From Thalassospira lohafexi (lineage in GTDB: Bacteria > Pseudomonadota > Alphaproteobacteria > Rhodospirillales > Thalassospiraceae), in NCBI RefSeq assembly GCF_002844275.1, contig NZ_NXGX01000003.1:415549-479548 (forward strand): DNA of 64,000 bases, in the 5' to 3' direction. Positions 35,839-44,437 of the stretch are shown piece after piece. The position numbers and the translations under genes are program-made. Under the pieces are notes generated by a model. The model saw only the letters and a list, made by a program, of their open reading frames with translations. It had not been told where the DNA came from and searched no databases. The stretch's first letter is position 1. Every line of letters begins with the position of its first letter.

Positions 35839-37659
35839 TTAGACGGTTTCGGATTCTGATTTACGGCTTTCGCGTTTGCGCACGTTCGGATCGAGGTGCA
35901 GCTTACGAATACGAATGCTTGTCGGCGTTACTTCGACCAGCTCGTCGTTCTGGATGTAGGCAAGGGCCTCTTCCAGGGACATGCGGCGCGGCGGGGTCAG
36001 GGTGATGGCGTCATCCTTGCCCGATGCACGAACGTTGGTCAGTTTTTTGCCTTTGAGGATGTTAACCTCAAGATCATTGTTACGATTGTGTTCGCCAATG
36101 ACCATGCCTTCGTAAACGCGTGTGCCCGATTCGATGAACATTGCGCCACGATCTTCCAAGCCCCAAAGAGCATAGGCAACCGCGTCGCCCTGATCGTTTG
36201 AAATCAGAACGCCGTTACGACGGCCTGCAATGGCACCTTTGACCGGGCCATAGGAATGGAACACACGGTTCATAACGCCGGTACCGCGGGTATCGGTGAG
36301 GAATTCACCGTGATAGCCGATCAGGCCACGCGACGGTGCGTGGAAGATGATACGGGTCTTGCCGCCACCTGATGACCGCATGTCGGTCATTTCGGCTTTG
36401 CGCAGGCTCATTTTCTCAACAACCGAACCAGCGTATTCTTCGTCAACGTCGACCTGAACTTCTTCGAACGGCTCAGACATGACGCCGTTGATTTCCTGGA
36501 TCAGAACGCGCGGACGCGAGATCGAAAGTTCATAGCCTTCGCGGCGCATGGTTTCGATCAGAACGCCAAGCTGAAGTTCGCCACGACCGGCAACTTCAAA
36601 GGCGTCTTTATCTGCGGTTTCACCGATCTTGATCGCGATGTTGCCTTCGGCTTCGCGCTCGAGACGGGCACGGATCATGCGGGATGTAACTTTGTCGCCT
36701 TCCTGACCGGCCAGCGGCGAGTTGTTGACCGAGAAGGTCATCGCCAGCGTCGGCGGATCAATCGGCTGACTTGCAATCGCGGTGGTGATTTCGGTCGAGC
36801 AGATGGTGTCGGCAACGGTTGCGTTGGTCAGGCCCGCAATTGCGATGATGTCACCAGCATTTGCTTCTTCCTGAGGCACACGATCCAGACCGCGGAAGCC
36901 CATCAGTTTGGACAGACGGCCGGTTTCAACTGTGCCATCGCCGCGAAGAACCTTAACCGGCATGTTGAGTTTCGCACGGCCCTGCGCGATACGACCGGTC
37001 AGGATACGACCCAGGAAGTTATCGGCATGCAGCATGGTCGCAATCATTGCGAACGGTGCGTCAACGTCTGCCTTCGGAGCCGGAACATAGCTCAGAACCA
37101 GATCCATAAGCGGGGTCAGGTTTTCTTTCGGACCTTCTGGTGCTTCGGCAGCCCAGCCATCACGGCCAGATGCATAAAGCGTCGGGAAGTCGAGCTGTTC
37201 ATCGGATGCTTCAAGCGACACGAAGAGATCGAAAATCTCGTCGAGAACTTCTTCGGCGCGCTCATCCGGACGGTCGATCTTGTTAATGATGACGATTGGC
37301 TTCAGGCCAAGCTTCAGGGCTTTACCCAGAACGAATTTGGTCTGTGGCATTGGGCCTTCGGCCGAGTCAACCAGCAGAACAACACCATCAACCATCGACA
37401 GGATACGTTCGACTTCACCACCGAAATCGGCGTGGCCCGGGGTATCAACGATGTTGATACGGGTCTCGCCCCACTGAATTGCGGTCGGCTTTGCCATAAT
37501 GGTAATGCCGCGTTCGCGTTCCAGATCGTTGCTGTCCATGGCGCGTTCATCAACGCGCTGGTTATCACGATAGACGCCCGACTGGCGGAACATCGCATCG
37601 ACGAGGGTGGTTTTGCCATGGTCAACGTGAGCGATGATGGCGATATTGCGCAAGTTCAT
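35839..37659 (-). CDS. typA: Ribosome-associated GTPase TypA/BipA
   Basis: Translational GTPase related to EF-G that aids ribosome assembly and stress or low-temperature growth. The start at 37659 ([18 protein letters not shown]) with GGAG upstream gives 606 residues. G1 is AHVDHGKTT at 9-17, then [19 protein letters not shown] and NKIDRPD. The C-terminal part has the EF-G-like domains and the BipA-specific segment [19 protein letters not shown]. The longer frame adds 18 residues that do not fit. Single-gene unit. Confidence 0.98.
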   Translation of the reverse strand: MNLRNIAIIAHVDHGKTTLVDAMFRQSGVYRDNQRVDERAMDSNDLERERGITIMAKPTAIQWGETRINIVDTPGHADFGGEVERILSMVDGVVLLVDSAEGPMPQTKFVLGKALKLGLKPIVIINKIDRPDERAEEVLDEIFDLFVSLEASDEQLDFPTLYASGRDGWAAEAPEGPKENLTPLMDLVLSYVPAPKADVDAPFAMIATMLHADNFLGRILTGRIAQGRAKLNMPVKVLRGDGTVETGRLSKLMGFRGLDRVPQEEANAGDIIAIAGLTNATVADTICSTEITTAIASQPIDPPTLAMTFSVNNSPLAGQEGDKVTSRMIRARLEREAEGNIAIKIGETADKDAFEVAGRGELQLGVLIETMRREGYELSISRPRVLIQEINGVMSEPFEEVQVDVDEEYAGSVVEKMSLRKAEMTDMRSSGGGKTRIIFHAPSRGLIGYHGEFLTDTRGTGVMNRVFHSYGPVKGAIAGRRNGVLISNDQGDAVAYALWGLEDRGAMFIESGTRVYEGMVIGEHNRNNDLEVNILKGKKLTNVRASGKDDAITLTPPRRMSLEEALAYIQNDELVEVTPTSIRIRKLHLDPNVRKRESRKSESETV

Positions 37660-38024
37660 TGGCGCGGACTCCAGAATAAAAATGCCGCGCGCCGGGATGT
37701 GTCCCTTGCGCATCGGTCAGTAAAAGTTTCAAGGCCAGTAGATATTCAGCCGCCCTAAGACCGGGTTCATCCGGTCGGCAAGGTCAAACCCGCGCAATTT
37801 GCGCAGCACGGCACATGCTGAATGTTTACTGGCCCAAAGACATTTTGCAGGCTGGCTCGAAAGCTGCCCTGTCATAGCCAATGTGGAGGCGAATGACCAG
37901 CCTCGTGCACGCCATGCGGGGTTGATTTTTCTGCAATGCGGGCTGTTTGCGCTAAACTCTGTATAAAGTCAATGCTTGTGTGCAGTGCAAAGCCACGGAA
38001 TCTGTGCTGTTTGCCAAAATAAAA
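37660..38024. other. Intergenic region upstream of typA
   Basis: About 365 bases between typA and the adenosine kinase terminator. It must contain the typA promoter on the minus strand. A GCGCAATTTGCGC palindrome lies near 37793-37805. I see no coding frame with a ribosome site and no recognisable RNA gene. Confidence 0.4.
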
Positions 38025-38053
38025 CGGGACGGCAAACAAATATTGCCGTCCCG
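38025..38053 (-). terminator. Terminator of the adenosine kinase gene
   Basis: Eleven-base perfect stem CGGGACGGCAA/TTGCCGTCCCG, seven-base loop, followed by TTTTATTTT on the minus strand. Confidence 0.88.
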
Positions 38054-38106
38054 TGAAATCTTTCGAGGCTTGTCTCAGGGCATGTAAATCATGTCCTGCA
38101 AACCGC

Positions 38107-39096
38107 TCAAATGGCCTTGTTGATCAGGTCCTTAAGGTCGGCAACCGGGCGTGCGCCCATATGTGAAATGACTTCGGCGGCGCAAATCGCACCCAGCTGA
38201 CCACAGGTCGCAAGGTCATGCCCCTTGGTGTAGCCATAGAGGAAACCCGATGCGAACAAATCACCAGCCCCGGTGGTATCAAGTACGCGCGCGACAGGTT
38301 CGGCGCTGATTTCATAAAGCTCGTTATCTGAAACAATCACCGCACCCTTTTCACTGCGGGTCAGGGCCGCGACCTTGCAGTGTTTGCGCACTTCGGCCAG
38401 CGCTTCTTCAAAGGTTTCAACCTCATAGAGCGACTTGATTTCGTCTTCGTTGGCAAACAGCACGTCAATATGGTTATGCACCAGATCGCGAAACGATTCG
38501 CGATGACGGTCAACACAGAATGAGTCAGACAGGCTGATGGAAACCTGACGGCCTGCTTCGTGGGCGACCTTGGCGGCCTTGATAAAGGCGTCCTTGGCTT
38601 CTGGACGATCCCAAAGATAGCCTTCCATGTAGGTCAGCTTTGCCGATTTGATCAGATCCTCGTCGATGTCTTCCGGGCCAAGTTCCGCACAGGCACCCAA
38701 AAAGGTGTTCATGGTGCGGTCACCATCCGGGGTGACAAAAATCAGGCAGCGCGCGGTCGGCGACCCTGTGGTTGACGGGGTGGAATTGAACTGCACACCA
38801 ATTGCACGAATGTCATGGCGAAACACCTGACCGAGCTGGTCATCGCGGACTTTGCCGATATAGGCGCCTTTGCCACCAAGGGCTGCGATGCCGGCCATGG
38901 TGTTGCCAGCTGACCCGCCCGACATTTCCATGCCCGGCCCCATCTGTTCATACAAACGATCCGCATCATCCGCGTCGATCAGGGTCATAGAGTTCTTAAC
39001 CAGATTCAGCCGTTTGAGGTCTTCTTCCTTGCAGTTGGCAAGGACATCAACGATGGCGTTTCCGATCCCGACGACGTCGACTTTGGTGTCGTGCAT
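38107..39096 (-). CDS. Adenosine kinase-like PfkB-family sugar kinase
   Basis: Ribokinase-family kinase most like bacterial adenosine kinases. AGGA lies nine bases before the ATG at 39096 (MHDTKVDVVGIGNAIVDVLA), favouring it over the ATG at 39105, which abuts the ribosome site; the protein is then 329 residues. PfkB signature 1 is near GGSAGNTMAGIAALGGKGAY (about 59-78), and signature 2 with the catalytic aspartate is DTTGAGDLFASGFLYG near 280. Substrate is inferred from overall resemblance; fructokinase or ribokinase activity is not excluded. Confidence 0.88.
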   Translation of the reverse strand: MHDTKVDVVGIGNAIVDVLANCKEEDLKRLNLVKNSMTLIDADDADRLYEQMGPGMEMSGGSAGNTMAGIAALGGKGAYIGKVRDDQLGQVFRHDIRAIGVQFNSTPSTTGSPTARCLIFVTPDGDRTMNTFLGACAELGPEDIDEDLIKSAKLTYMEGYLWDRPEAKDAFIKAAKVAHEAGRQVSISLSDSFCVDRHRESFRDLVHNHIDVLFANEDEIKSLYEVETFEEALAEVRKHCKVAALTRSEKGAVIVSDNELYEISAEPVARVLDTTGAGDLFASGFLYGYTKGHDLATCGQLGAICAAEVISHMGARPVADLKDLINKAI

Positions 39097-39751
39097 GTAA
39101 TTCATTCCTGCGATGTGTGCGTTTGCGTGTTTGATTCGTACGGTATGGCGCGTGGGCCTTCAGCGTAACGGGCCGTTTGGGCATGTGCCGAACCGGACCG
39201 TCTTTATATAATAGGTGACGTTATATCATAGGGGCCATTGGGCATTGGCGGGAGTATAGGCATTGCAATTATTGGTGCAAGTGTTGCGACCGTTTCGTGA
39301 CCGGTCGTTTAACCTCGCGTTAAGGACCTGAAAAACTACATACGATGTTTTTTGCACCGATTTTGAAACGAGATTCCCGAGCCTGCAGTTTAAACATCGT
39401 GCGATGAGTCAATTGAATCCCATCCGGCGCGGAAGAATGAATCATAAGTCCCGGAAAACTGCCAGATTTCGCAAATTAGCGGTCCGTGATGCACAACAAG
39501 GGACATTCCCCGGATTTGAGGGTGAGAACGGAGCAAAAATACGTAAACAAGAATTTTTAACTGTTTTTAATCTCGGATTTTACCTGCATTCGATTTCTTT
39601 GAGGCAGCGGACAAACTGGTTTGTATTGAAATAAGAATAATAATTTATCTGTATAATGATCAGTATAGATAATATTAATTAATCTAACATAGCGAAAAAT
39701 GGCATTTTAGCATGCTGTGCCGGTTTGTGGCCGACCAAGCCTTCATTCGAG
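39097..39751. other. Long A/T-rich intergenic region, no convincing gene
   Basis: This 655-base gap is unusual for the window. Near 39205-39226 an inverted pair ATATAA/TTATAT flanks GGTGACG, possibly in the promoter of the adenosine kinase gene. From about 39540 to 39715 the sequence becomes strongly A/T-rich. One open frame (39404-39634, 76 codons) has no clear ribosome site and an unrecognisable basic product; I do not call it a gene. Confidence 0.4.
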
Positions 39752-40897
39752 TCAATGGTCGCTTGAGGAGGGGGTGTCAGACGCGTTTGTGGTGTTGGTA
39801 ACCGACATCAAATTGGGATAAAGCGGGATTGGCGCATTGTCCTTTGCGTCGTTTTTGACACTGTCATCATCTGTGACGGCAGGGGCTTTTGTTGTGGTGA
39901 GCCCATCGGTGTGGCAGAGGACATCAAGTCCAAGCCGATCGCGTAATTCTTCGATAACTGCTTCGATTCTGGTGCGATGAAGGGGGTCTTCACATAGGGC
40001 CACAAACTGTTCAAAGGCGCCCAGCGCCTTATGATCTTCATTAAGGCGGGCATACAGTGCGCCGAGCTGATGCCACAGGCCTTCATGGTCGGGTGCGATC
40101 AACAGGCTATGCTCGATAATGCGGGTCGCATGGGTCAATTCCCCGGCACGAAGCGCACGAACCTTAATGTTGTTTTGAAGTCGTAACAAAATAGAAACGT
40201 CGGAAGATTCGCAATAATGGCGGGGTTCGAGTTCGGCATCGAGACCACTAAACGATTTTAAAAGTTCGCGTAGCTCGGCCGGGCCAAGGGCAATGCCGCC
40301 ATGGAACGGGTCAATCATGCGGCGTTTGCCATTTGACTGCAGACGCAACAGAAAATGACCCGGGAAATCAATGCCGGTAATCGTAAAGTCACAACGGCGC
40401 GCCACATGGATATAAAGCATGGCCAATGCGACGGGCAGACCACGTTTGCGGTCCATGACCTTCATCAGATCGGCGTTTTCCATGTCATCATAGTTTTCCG
40501 CATCCCCCTGAAAGCCATGTCGGGTCGGGATGACAGATTGCAGCGTCGATACGATTTGTTCGATGGAGGCCTGTGCCAAGGTTTCTGGCGCCAAGGTGTT
40601 GTTGTCTGGCGCCACCTTGGCGGATGCCACTGTGTCGTGCCCGGATTTTGCCAACAGGGCGGCAAGATCGGAACGAACCTGATCGGCCAGATCATCAAGC
40701 CGGGCAAGATACGGTGCAATGTCGCGTGCGTTGTTTGGATCGTTGATCCGCGCAAAACGCAATGCGGCTTCTGCTGCCGTGGCGTCGGGCTTATTGCCCT
40801 TGCCATAATCGACAAGCCATTGGCGATCCGGATCGGTCGGGTCTGTGATGTGGCGAATACTGTTAATAGGATCAGGTTCCTTGCCGGTTTGCATCAT
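39752..40897 (-). CDS. SirB1-type transglutaminase-like protein with TPR region
   Basis: A 381-residue protein with the SirB1/transglutaminase-like domain in the middle: GFQGDAENYDDMENADLMKV, then RKRGLPVALAMLYIHVARR near 153-171 and GIDFPGHFLLRL near 179-190. TPR-like helices follow (HEGLWHQLGALYARLNEDHKAL near 275-296). The N-terminal 100 residues are variable. Members of this family are widespread in proteobacteria with no established biochemical role. The last 35 residues are low complexity. Its start overlaps the BON-lipoprotein gene by 26 bases, so both are probably one transcript. Confidence 0.85.
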   Translation of the reverse strand: MMQTGKEPDPINSIRHITDPTDPDRQWLVDYGKGNKPDATAAEAALRFARINDPNNARDIAPYLARLDDLADQVRSDLAALLAKSGHDTVASAKVAPDNNTLAPETLAQASIEQIVSTLQSVIPTRHGFQGDAENYDDMENADLMKVMDRKRGLPVALAMLYIHVARRCDFTITGIDFPGHFLLRLQSNGKRRMIDPFHGGIALGPAELRELLKSFSGLDAELEPRHYCESSDVSILLRLQNNIKVRALRAGELTHATRIIEHSLLIAPDHEGLWHQLGALYARLNEDHKALGAFEQFVALCEDPLHRTRIEAVIEELRDRLGLDVLCHTDGLTTTKAPAVTDDDSVKNDAKDNAPIPLYPNLMSVTNTTNASDTPSSSDH

Positions 40898-41534
40898 TTT
40901 TCAGGCGAATATGGCTGACCACCCGTCTAACATAGCTGGTATCGCGGGCATGTGCGATGACGCGATTGCGTTCAAGGTCATCCTGGGCAATCCCCATCAG
41001 ATGCACCGTGCCCTTTACGGTTTCGATGCTGTAATTGATCGCAAAGACATCGGTATCAAACATCAGGGCTGTTTTAATGCGGGTCGTGATCAGAAGGTCA
41101 TTGGCATTGTCCATGAAGGATGCACCTTCGCCGACACTGATTTCATTAAGCACACTGCGTACACCACCAACCTGCCAGGTGAGTTTCACGGCTTCAAGTT
41201 CGTCCGTTGCTGATTTGACTTCACCGGCCAGTAGAACTTCGCCTTCGACAACTTCGATCTCGATATTGAGAAACAGGGATTCGTCCTGTGCCAGAAACTT
41301 TTGCCAGATTTCGGCTGTAATTGCCGTGTCGCTTACTGCCCCTTCAAACCCGCGTTCCTGAAAGGCCGCGACCCCGGCGGTTGCCCCGGCCCCAATGGCC
41401 ATCGATGTGCAGCCCGCCAACGGCAGAATGCCAAAACCGGTGAATGCCAAGGTTAGTAAAATACAAAAACGCCGCTTGGCATCGCTTGGCCGTGTGCCAA
41501 TGAAATGCCGGGCTGTGTCATATGCTGACGCCAT
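40872..41534 (-). CDS. BON-domain lipoprotein
   Basis: A 220-residue exported lipoprotein. Basic residues precede a hydrophobic segment ending in the lipobox LAGC with lipidated Cys42; GAGATAGVAAF follows, common in outer-membrane lipoproteins of this type. Two BON domains follow: about 65-125 (ITAEIWQKFLAQDESLFLNIEIEVVEGEVLLAG split over strands) and 140-205 (TTRIKTALMFDTDVFAINYSIETVKGTVHLMG). This is the DolP/OsmY-like architecture that binds phospholipids or maintains envelope integrity. Upstream of and overlapping the SirB1-type gene. Confidence 0.9.
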   Translation of the reverse strand: MASAYDTARHFIGTRPSDAKRRFCILLTLAFTGFGILPLAGCTSMAIGAGATAGVAAFQERGFEGAVSDTAITAEIWQKFLAQDESLFLNIEIEVVEGEVLLAGEVKSATDELEAVKLTWQVGGVRSVLNEISVGEGASFMDNANDLLITTRIKTALMFDTDVFAINYSIETVKGTVHLMGIAQDDLERNRVIAHARDTSYVRRVVSHIRLKNDANRQGT

Positions 41535-41669
41535 ATGCCGAAGTCTCGTCCCGATTCCCCAAATAATGTCCCATCATTACCCCATCGGGTTAAGGAGTTT
41601 TAAAATCCGGACCGGTTTATCAGAAAATATGCATTTTATCTTTGCCGGAGCCTTTTAATTTCGGGGTAT

Positions 41670-42533
41670 TCAGTGGCGATGAGGGGCCGCCAGTTCCGAC
41701 CAGCGTCCTGGTGTCAGGCCAAATGCCTGACGGAAATGCCGGTTAAAATGGCTTTGATCGGAAAATCCGGTTTCAACTGCAATGCCCGCAAGCGGTTGAC
41801 CCAGCGTGATCAGGGCGCGGGCCTGTTGCAGGCGCCGCATGATCAGATAGCGATAGGGTGTTGTTCCGAAACGGGCGCGAAAATGCCTGATCAACCGATA
41901 ACGATCCATGTCGGCCACCTGTTCAAGTTCGTGCGATAGAACCGGGCGATCAAAATTGGATTCAAGGAATGCGCGTACCTGCTCCATCTGCAGGCTTGCA
42001 TTGTATCGCGATTGTTTCAGGGGTGTTTTGGCATGTTGTGAAAGACGATGTGCGATGTCGGTGACGAATTGATCGCGCAACAATGGATCAACGTCGCTTT
42101 CAAGTTCACCCAAAACAGATGCAAGGATCGCCCACAGTGCAGGATCGTGAATGATGGGATCGCCGACAAACGGCAGGGATGCTGTTTCATGATCAAGGCC
42201 GCGCCGCAAAAGGGCCGGTTCAAGATAGAGCATGCGATACTGCAATCCATCATCGGTGCCAGCGCCGCCATCATGTAATTCATCGGGATGCAGCACAATG
42301 ACGTTGCCCGGATTGCTGGCGCGATATTCGCCACGATAATTAAACGTCTGCACCCCGCGCATGGTAATGCCAAGCGCATAGGTGTCATGGCGGTGTGGGG
42401 AAAACATATTGCCAAAGAACTGTGCTTCGATGCGCTCAATCCCGGGGGAGGCAGGGGCCGCAATGAACCGCTCACGCGTTTTGCACAAACGTTCAATACC
42501 GGGTTCACCGTCCTGTTCTATTGCTTCTGTCAT
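41670..42533 (-). CDS. AraC-family transcriptional regulator
   Basis: A 287-residue regulator from the ATG at 42533 (MTEAIEQDGEP). The N-terminal cupin-like sensor has HRHDTYALGITMRGVQTFNYRG near 50-71; the C-terminal AraC DNA-binding domain carries two helix-turn-helix units, LSHELEQVADMDRYRLIRHF and PLAGIAVETGFSDQSHFNRHF. The longer frame adds 45 residues across the divergent gene's start. It diverges from the DUF2000 gene with only 32 bases between the start codons, which makes that gene its likely target. Confidence 0.92.
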   Translation of the reverse strand: MTEAIEQDGEPGIERLCKTRERFIAAPASPGIERIEAQFFGNMFSPHRHDTYALGITMRGVQTFNYRGEYRASNPGNVIVLHPDELHDGGAGTDDGLQYRMLYLEPALLRRGLDHETASLPFVGDPIIHDPALWAILASVLGELESDVDPLLRDQFVTDIAHRLSQHAKTPLKQSRYNASLQMEQVRAFLESNFDRPVLSHELEQVADMDRYRLIRHFRARFGTTPYRYLIMRRLQQARALITLGQPLAGIAVETGFSDQSHFNRHFRQAFGLTPGRWSELAAPHRH

Positions 42534-42565
42534 GACCTGATAACCCAACCGGATGGAGGACGCAT

Positions 42566-42973
42566 ATGTTCGAGACCAAAGTGGCGCTGGTGTTGCGCGA
42601 TGATTTGCAGATGTGGCAGTCACTGAATGTGACGGCCTTTCTGATGAGCGGCATTGTCGCCCAAACACCTGACATCATCGGCGAACCCTATGTCGATGCG
42701 AAGAACAATCTTTACAACCCGCTGTCACGTCAGCCGGCCATCGTTCTGACGGCGGATGCGCAAACCATTGCGAAAATTCATCAACGCGCCATAAACCGTG
42801 GCATTCGGGCATCTGCCTATATCGAAGAAATGTTTGCCACCGGCCATGATGGCGCCAACCGGGATGTTTTTGCCAGACTGGCCCCCGATGACGCCCAGTT
42901 TGTGGGTATTGGCATTCATGCCGACAAACGCATTGTCGATAAAATCACCAAGGGGGCAAAGATGCATCCCTAA
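42566..42973 (+). CDS. DUF2000 family protein
   Basis: A 135-residue cytoplasmic protein of the DUF2000 family (MFETKVALVLRDDLQMWQSLNVTAFLMSG at the N-terminus, then PLSRQPAIVL and GIGIHADKRIVDKITKGAKMHP). The fold is of the peptidyl-tRNA hydrolase 2-like type, but no activity is known. GGAGG lies six bases before the ATG. DUF2000 genes beside an AraC regulator are a pairing I recall from other proteobacteria, which supports co-regulation. No other partner is adjacent. Confidence 0.88.
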   Translation: MFETKVALVLRDDLQMWQSLNVTAFLMSGIVAQTPDIIGEPYVDAKNNLYNPLSRQPAIVLTADAQTIAKIHQRAINRGIRASAYIEEMFATGHDGANRDVFARLAPDDAQFVGIGIHADKRIVDKITKGAKMHP

Positions 42974-43000
42974 GATATTGGGGGTGTGGGTATCGGCAAA

Positions 43001-43399
43001 TTAGCGCGGTTCTGTATGCCAGGCATTTTTCAGATGTTCGATCCGGTACCATTTGCCAACAATCATCAGATCAAGACGCAAATCACCCTGATGGCCAATG
43101 TGCCCGGCATAAGATTCAAGCGCACGTGCAATGCGGTTTTGCTGTTGCGGGCGGATGGCCAGAAGGGCATCGGCGCGATTGGTGCGGTTTTTAACCTCGA
43201 TCGCGGCGATCAGGTTTGCGCGCTTGGCGATGATGTCAATTTCGCCAAGCGGGCTGCGATACCGGGTAGCAAGAATGCGATATCCCTTAAGACGCAACCA
43301 AAATCCACACAGGGTTTCTGCCCGACGACCGGCCTTTTCTGCCCGTTTGCGTTTTGATTTATCACCGGGTGCTGGGGGGCGAGAACGCGACGGGGCCAT
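43001..43399 (-). CDS. yraN: YraN/UPF0102 family endonuclease-like protein
   Basis: A 132-residue protein of the YraN family, which has a restriction-endonuclease-like fold. The core RAETLCGFWLRLKGYRILATRYRSPLGEIDIIAKR runs through about 26-60, with the putative metal site in GEIDII and AAIEVKNR. The N-terminal 24 residues are basic (KSKRKRAEKAGRR). Function is unknown, with possible roles in recombination or DNA uptake. It directly follows rsmI (three bases), a widely conserved pair. Confidence 0.93.
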   Translation of the reverse strand: MAPSRSRPPAPGDKSKRKRAEKAGRRAETLCGFWLRLKGYRILATRYRSPLGEIDIIAKRANLIAAIEVKNRTNRADALLAIRPQQQNRIARALESYAGHIGHQGDLRLDLMIVGKWYRIEHLKNAWHTEPR

Positions 43400-43402
43400 G
43401 GC

Positions 43403-44437
43403 TTAGTCGTCCGATGGTTTGGCAAGTGCGAGCGCACGATTATAAAGGTCGCGTTTTTTAAGCCCGGTTTCCTTGGCAAGGATATCGGCGGCATCCTTGG
43501 TGCGGTGGGTTTTGATCAGGTCGGAAAGTCGGGCGTCGATGTCTTCGGGGCTTGGTTCATTCCCGGTTTCATCGGCCGGGCCGACAATGACCACAACCTC
43601 GCCCTTGGGCGCACCTTGTTCGGCGTAATGGGCGGCTAATTCATCAAGTGTGCCGTTGCGGACTTCTTCGAACATCTTGGTCAGTTCGCGGGTGACCGCG
43701 GCTTCGCGCGTACCACCAAGCATTTCAGCCATATCAACCAGACTGGCGGCAAGACGTTTGGGGCTTTCAAGGAAAATCAAACTGCCGGGGATCGGGGCAA
43801 AGCGCGCCAGTTCCTTTTTGCGCGCCATGGTTTTGGGCGGCAAAAATCCGGCATAAAAGAAATGATCGCTGGGAAGCCCCGACAGGATCAGGGCGATAAT
43901 CGGGGAGGAAGCGCCCGGTGCTGCGGTAACGTTAAAGCCTTCGGCCTTACAATCGCGCACCAGTTTATAGCCCGGATCATTGATCAGCGGCGTGCCTGCA
44001 TCGGAAATCAGCGCCAGTCCCTGACCCTTGCCAAGTCGGTCCATGATTTCCGGCCGTAATTTGGCGGCGTTATGTTCGTGATAGGCAATGCGTTTGGTTT
44101 TTACCCCATAGCGCGACAGCAATTTTCCCGATGTGCGGGTGTCTTCGCACAGGATAATATCGGCGCGTTTGAGGATATCGAGTGCGCGGAACGTAATATC
44201 GCCCAAATTTCCGATTGGAGTAGCAACAAGATAAAGACCAGATGAAAGTGGTAAATGGCTTTCATCATGTTTACTTGATCGGTCGCCCGCATTACCCTGC
44301 GTGCGAAACGAGTTATCGGGAGGTGAGAGTGGATTCTCCGAAACGTCATCCGGGGCAAAATCAGGCGCCGCGTCGTCAGGCGTTGAAGAATTTTGATCGG
44401 GATTCGGCTTGGTGCCGTGTCGTGTGCCGGACGGCAT
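43403..44437 (-). CDS. rsmI: 16S rRNA 2'-O-ribose C1402 methyltransferase RsmI
   Basis: SAM-dependent methyltransferase of the tetrapyrrole-methylase fold acting on C1402 of 16S rRNA. The core begins SGLYLVATPIGNLGDITFRAL near 65-85, then ILCEDTRTSGKLL, ISDAGTPLINDPGYKLV, the GASSPIIALILSGLPSD segment and the C-terminal KDAADILAKETGLKKRDLYNRAL. The first 60 residues are an extra Pro/Asp/Ser-rich, probably disordered extension with no alternative ATG, GTG or TTG that I could find. GAGAGGA lies nine bases before the ATG at 44437. That extension is antisense to the start of the divergent PBP-activator gene. Confidence 0.95.
   Translation of the reverse strand: MPSGTRHGTKPNPDQNSSTPDDAAPDFAPDDVSENPLSPPDNSFRTQGNAGDRSSKHDESHLPLSSGLYLVATPIGNLGDITFRALDILKRADIILCEDTRTSGKLLSRYGVKTKRIAYHEHNAAKLRPEIMDRLGKGQGLALISDAGTPLINDPGYKLVRDCKAEGFNVTAAPGASSPIIALILSGLPSDHFFYAGFLPPKTMARKKELARFAPIPGSLIFLESPKRLAASLVDMAEMLGGTREAAVTRELTKMFEEVRNGTLDELAAHYAEQGAPKGEVVVIVGPADETGNEPSPEDIDARLSDLIKTHRTKDAADILAKETGLKKRDLYNRALALAKPSDD

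Noticed and set aside
39404..39634. 76-codon plus-strand frame in the long intergenic gap
   Set aside because: No Shine-Dalgarno, basic unrecognisable product, and it ends in an A/T-rich tract. Kept only as a note in the gap description.
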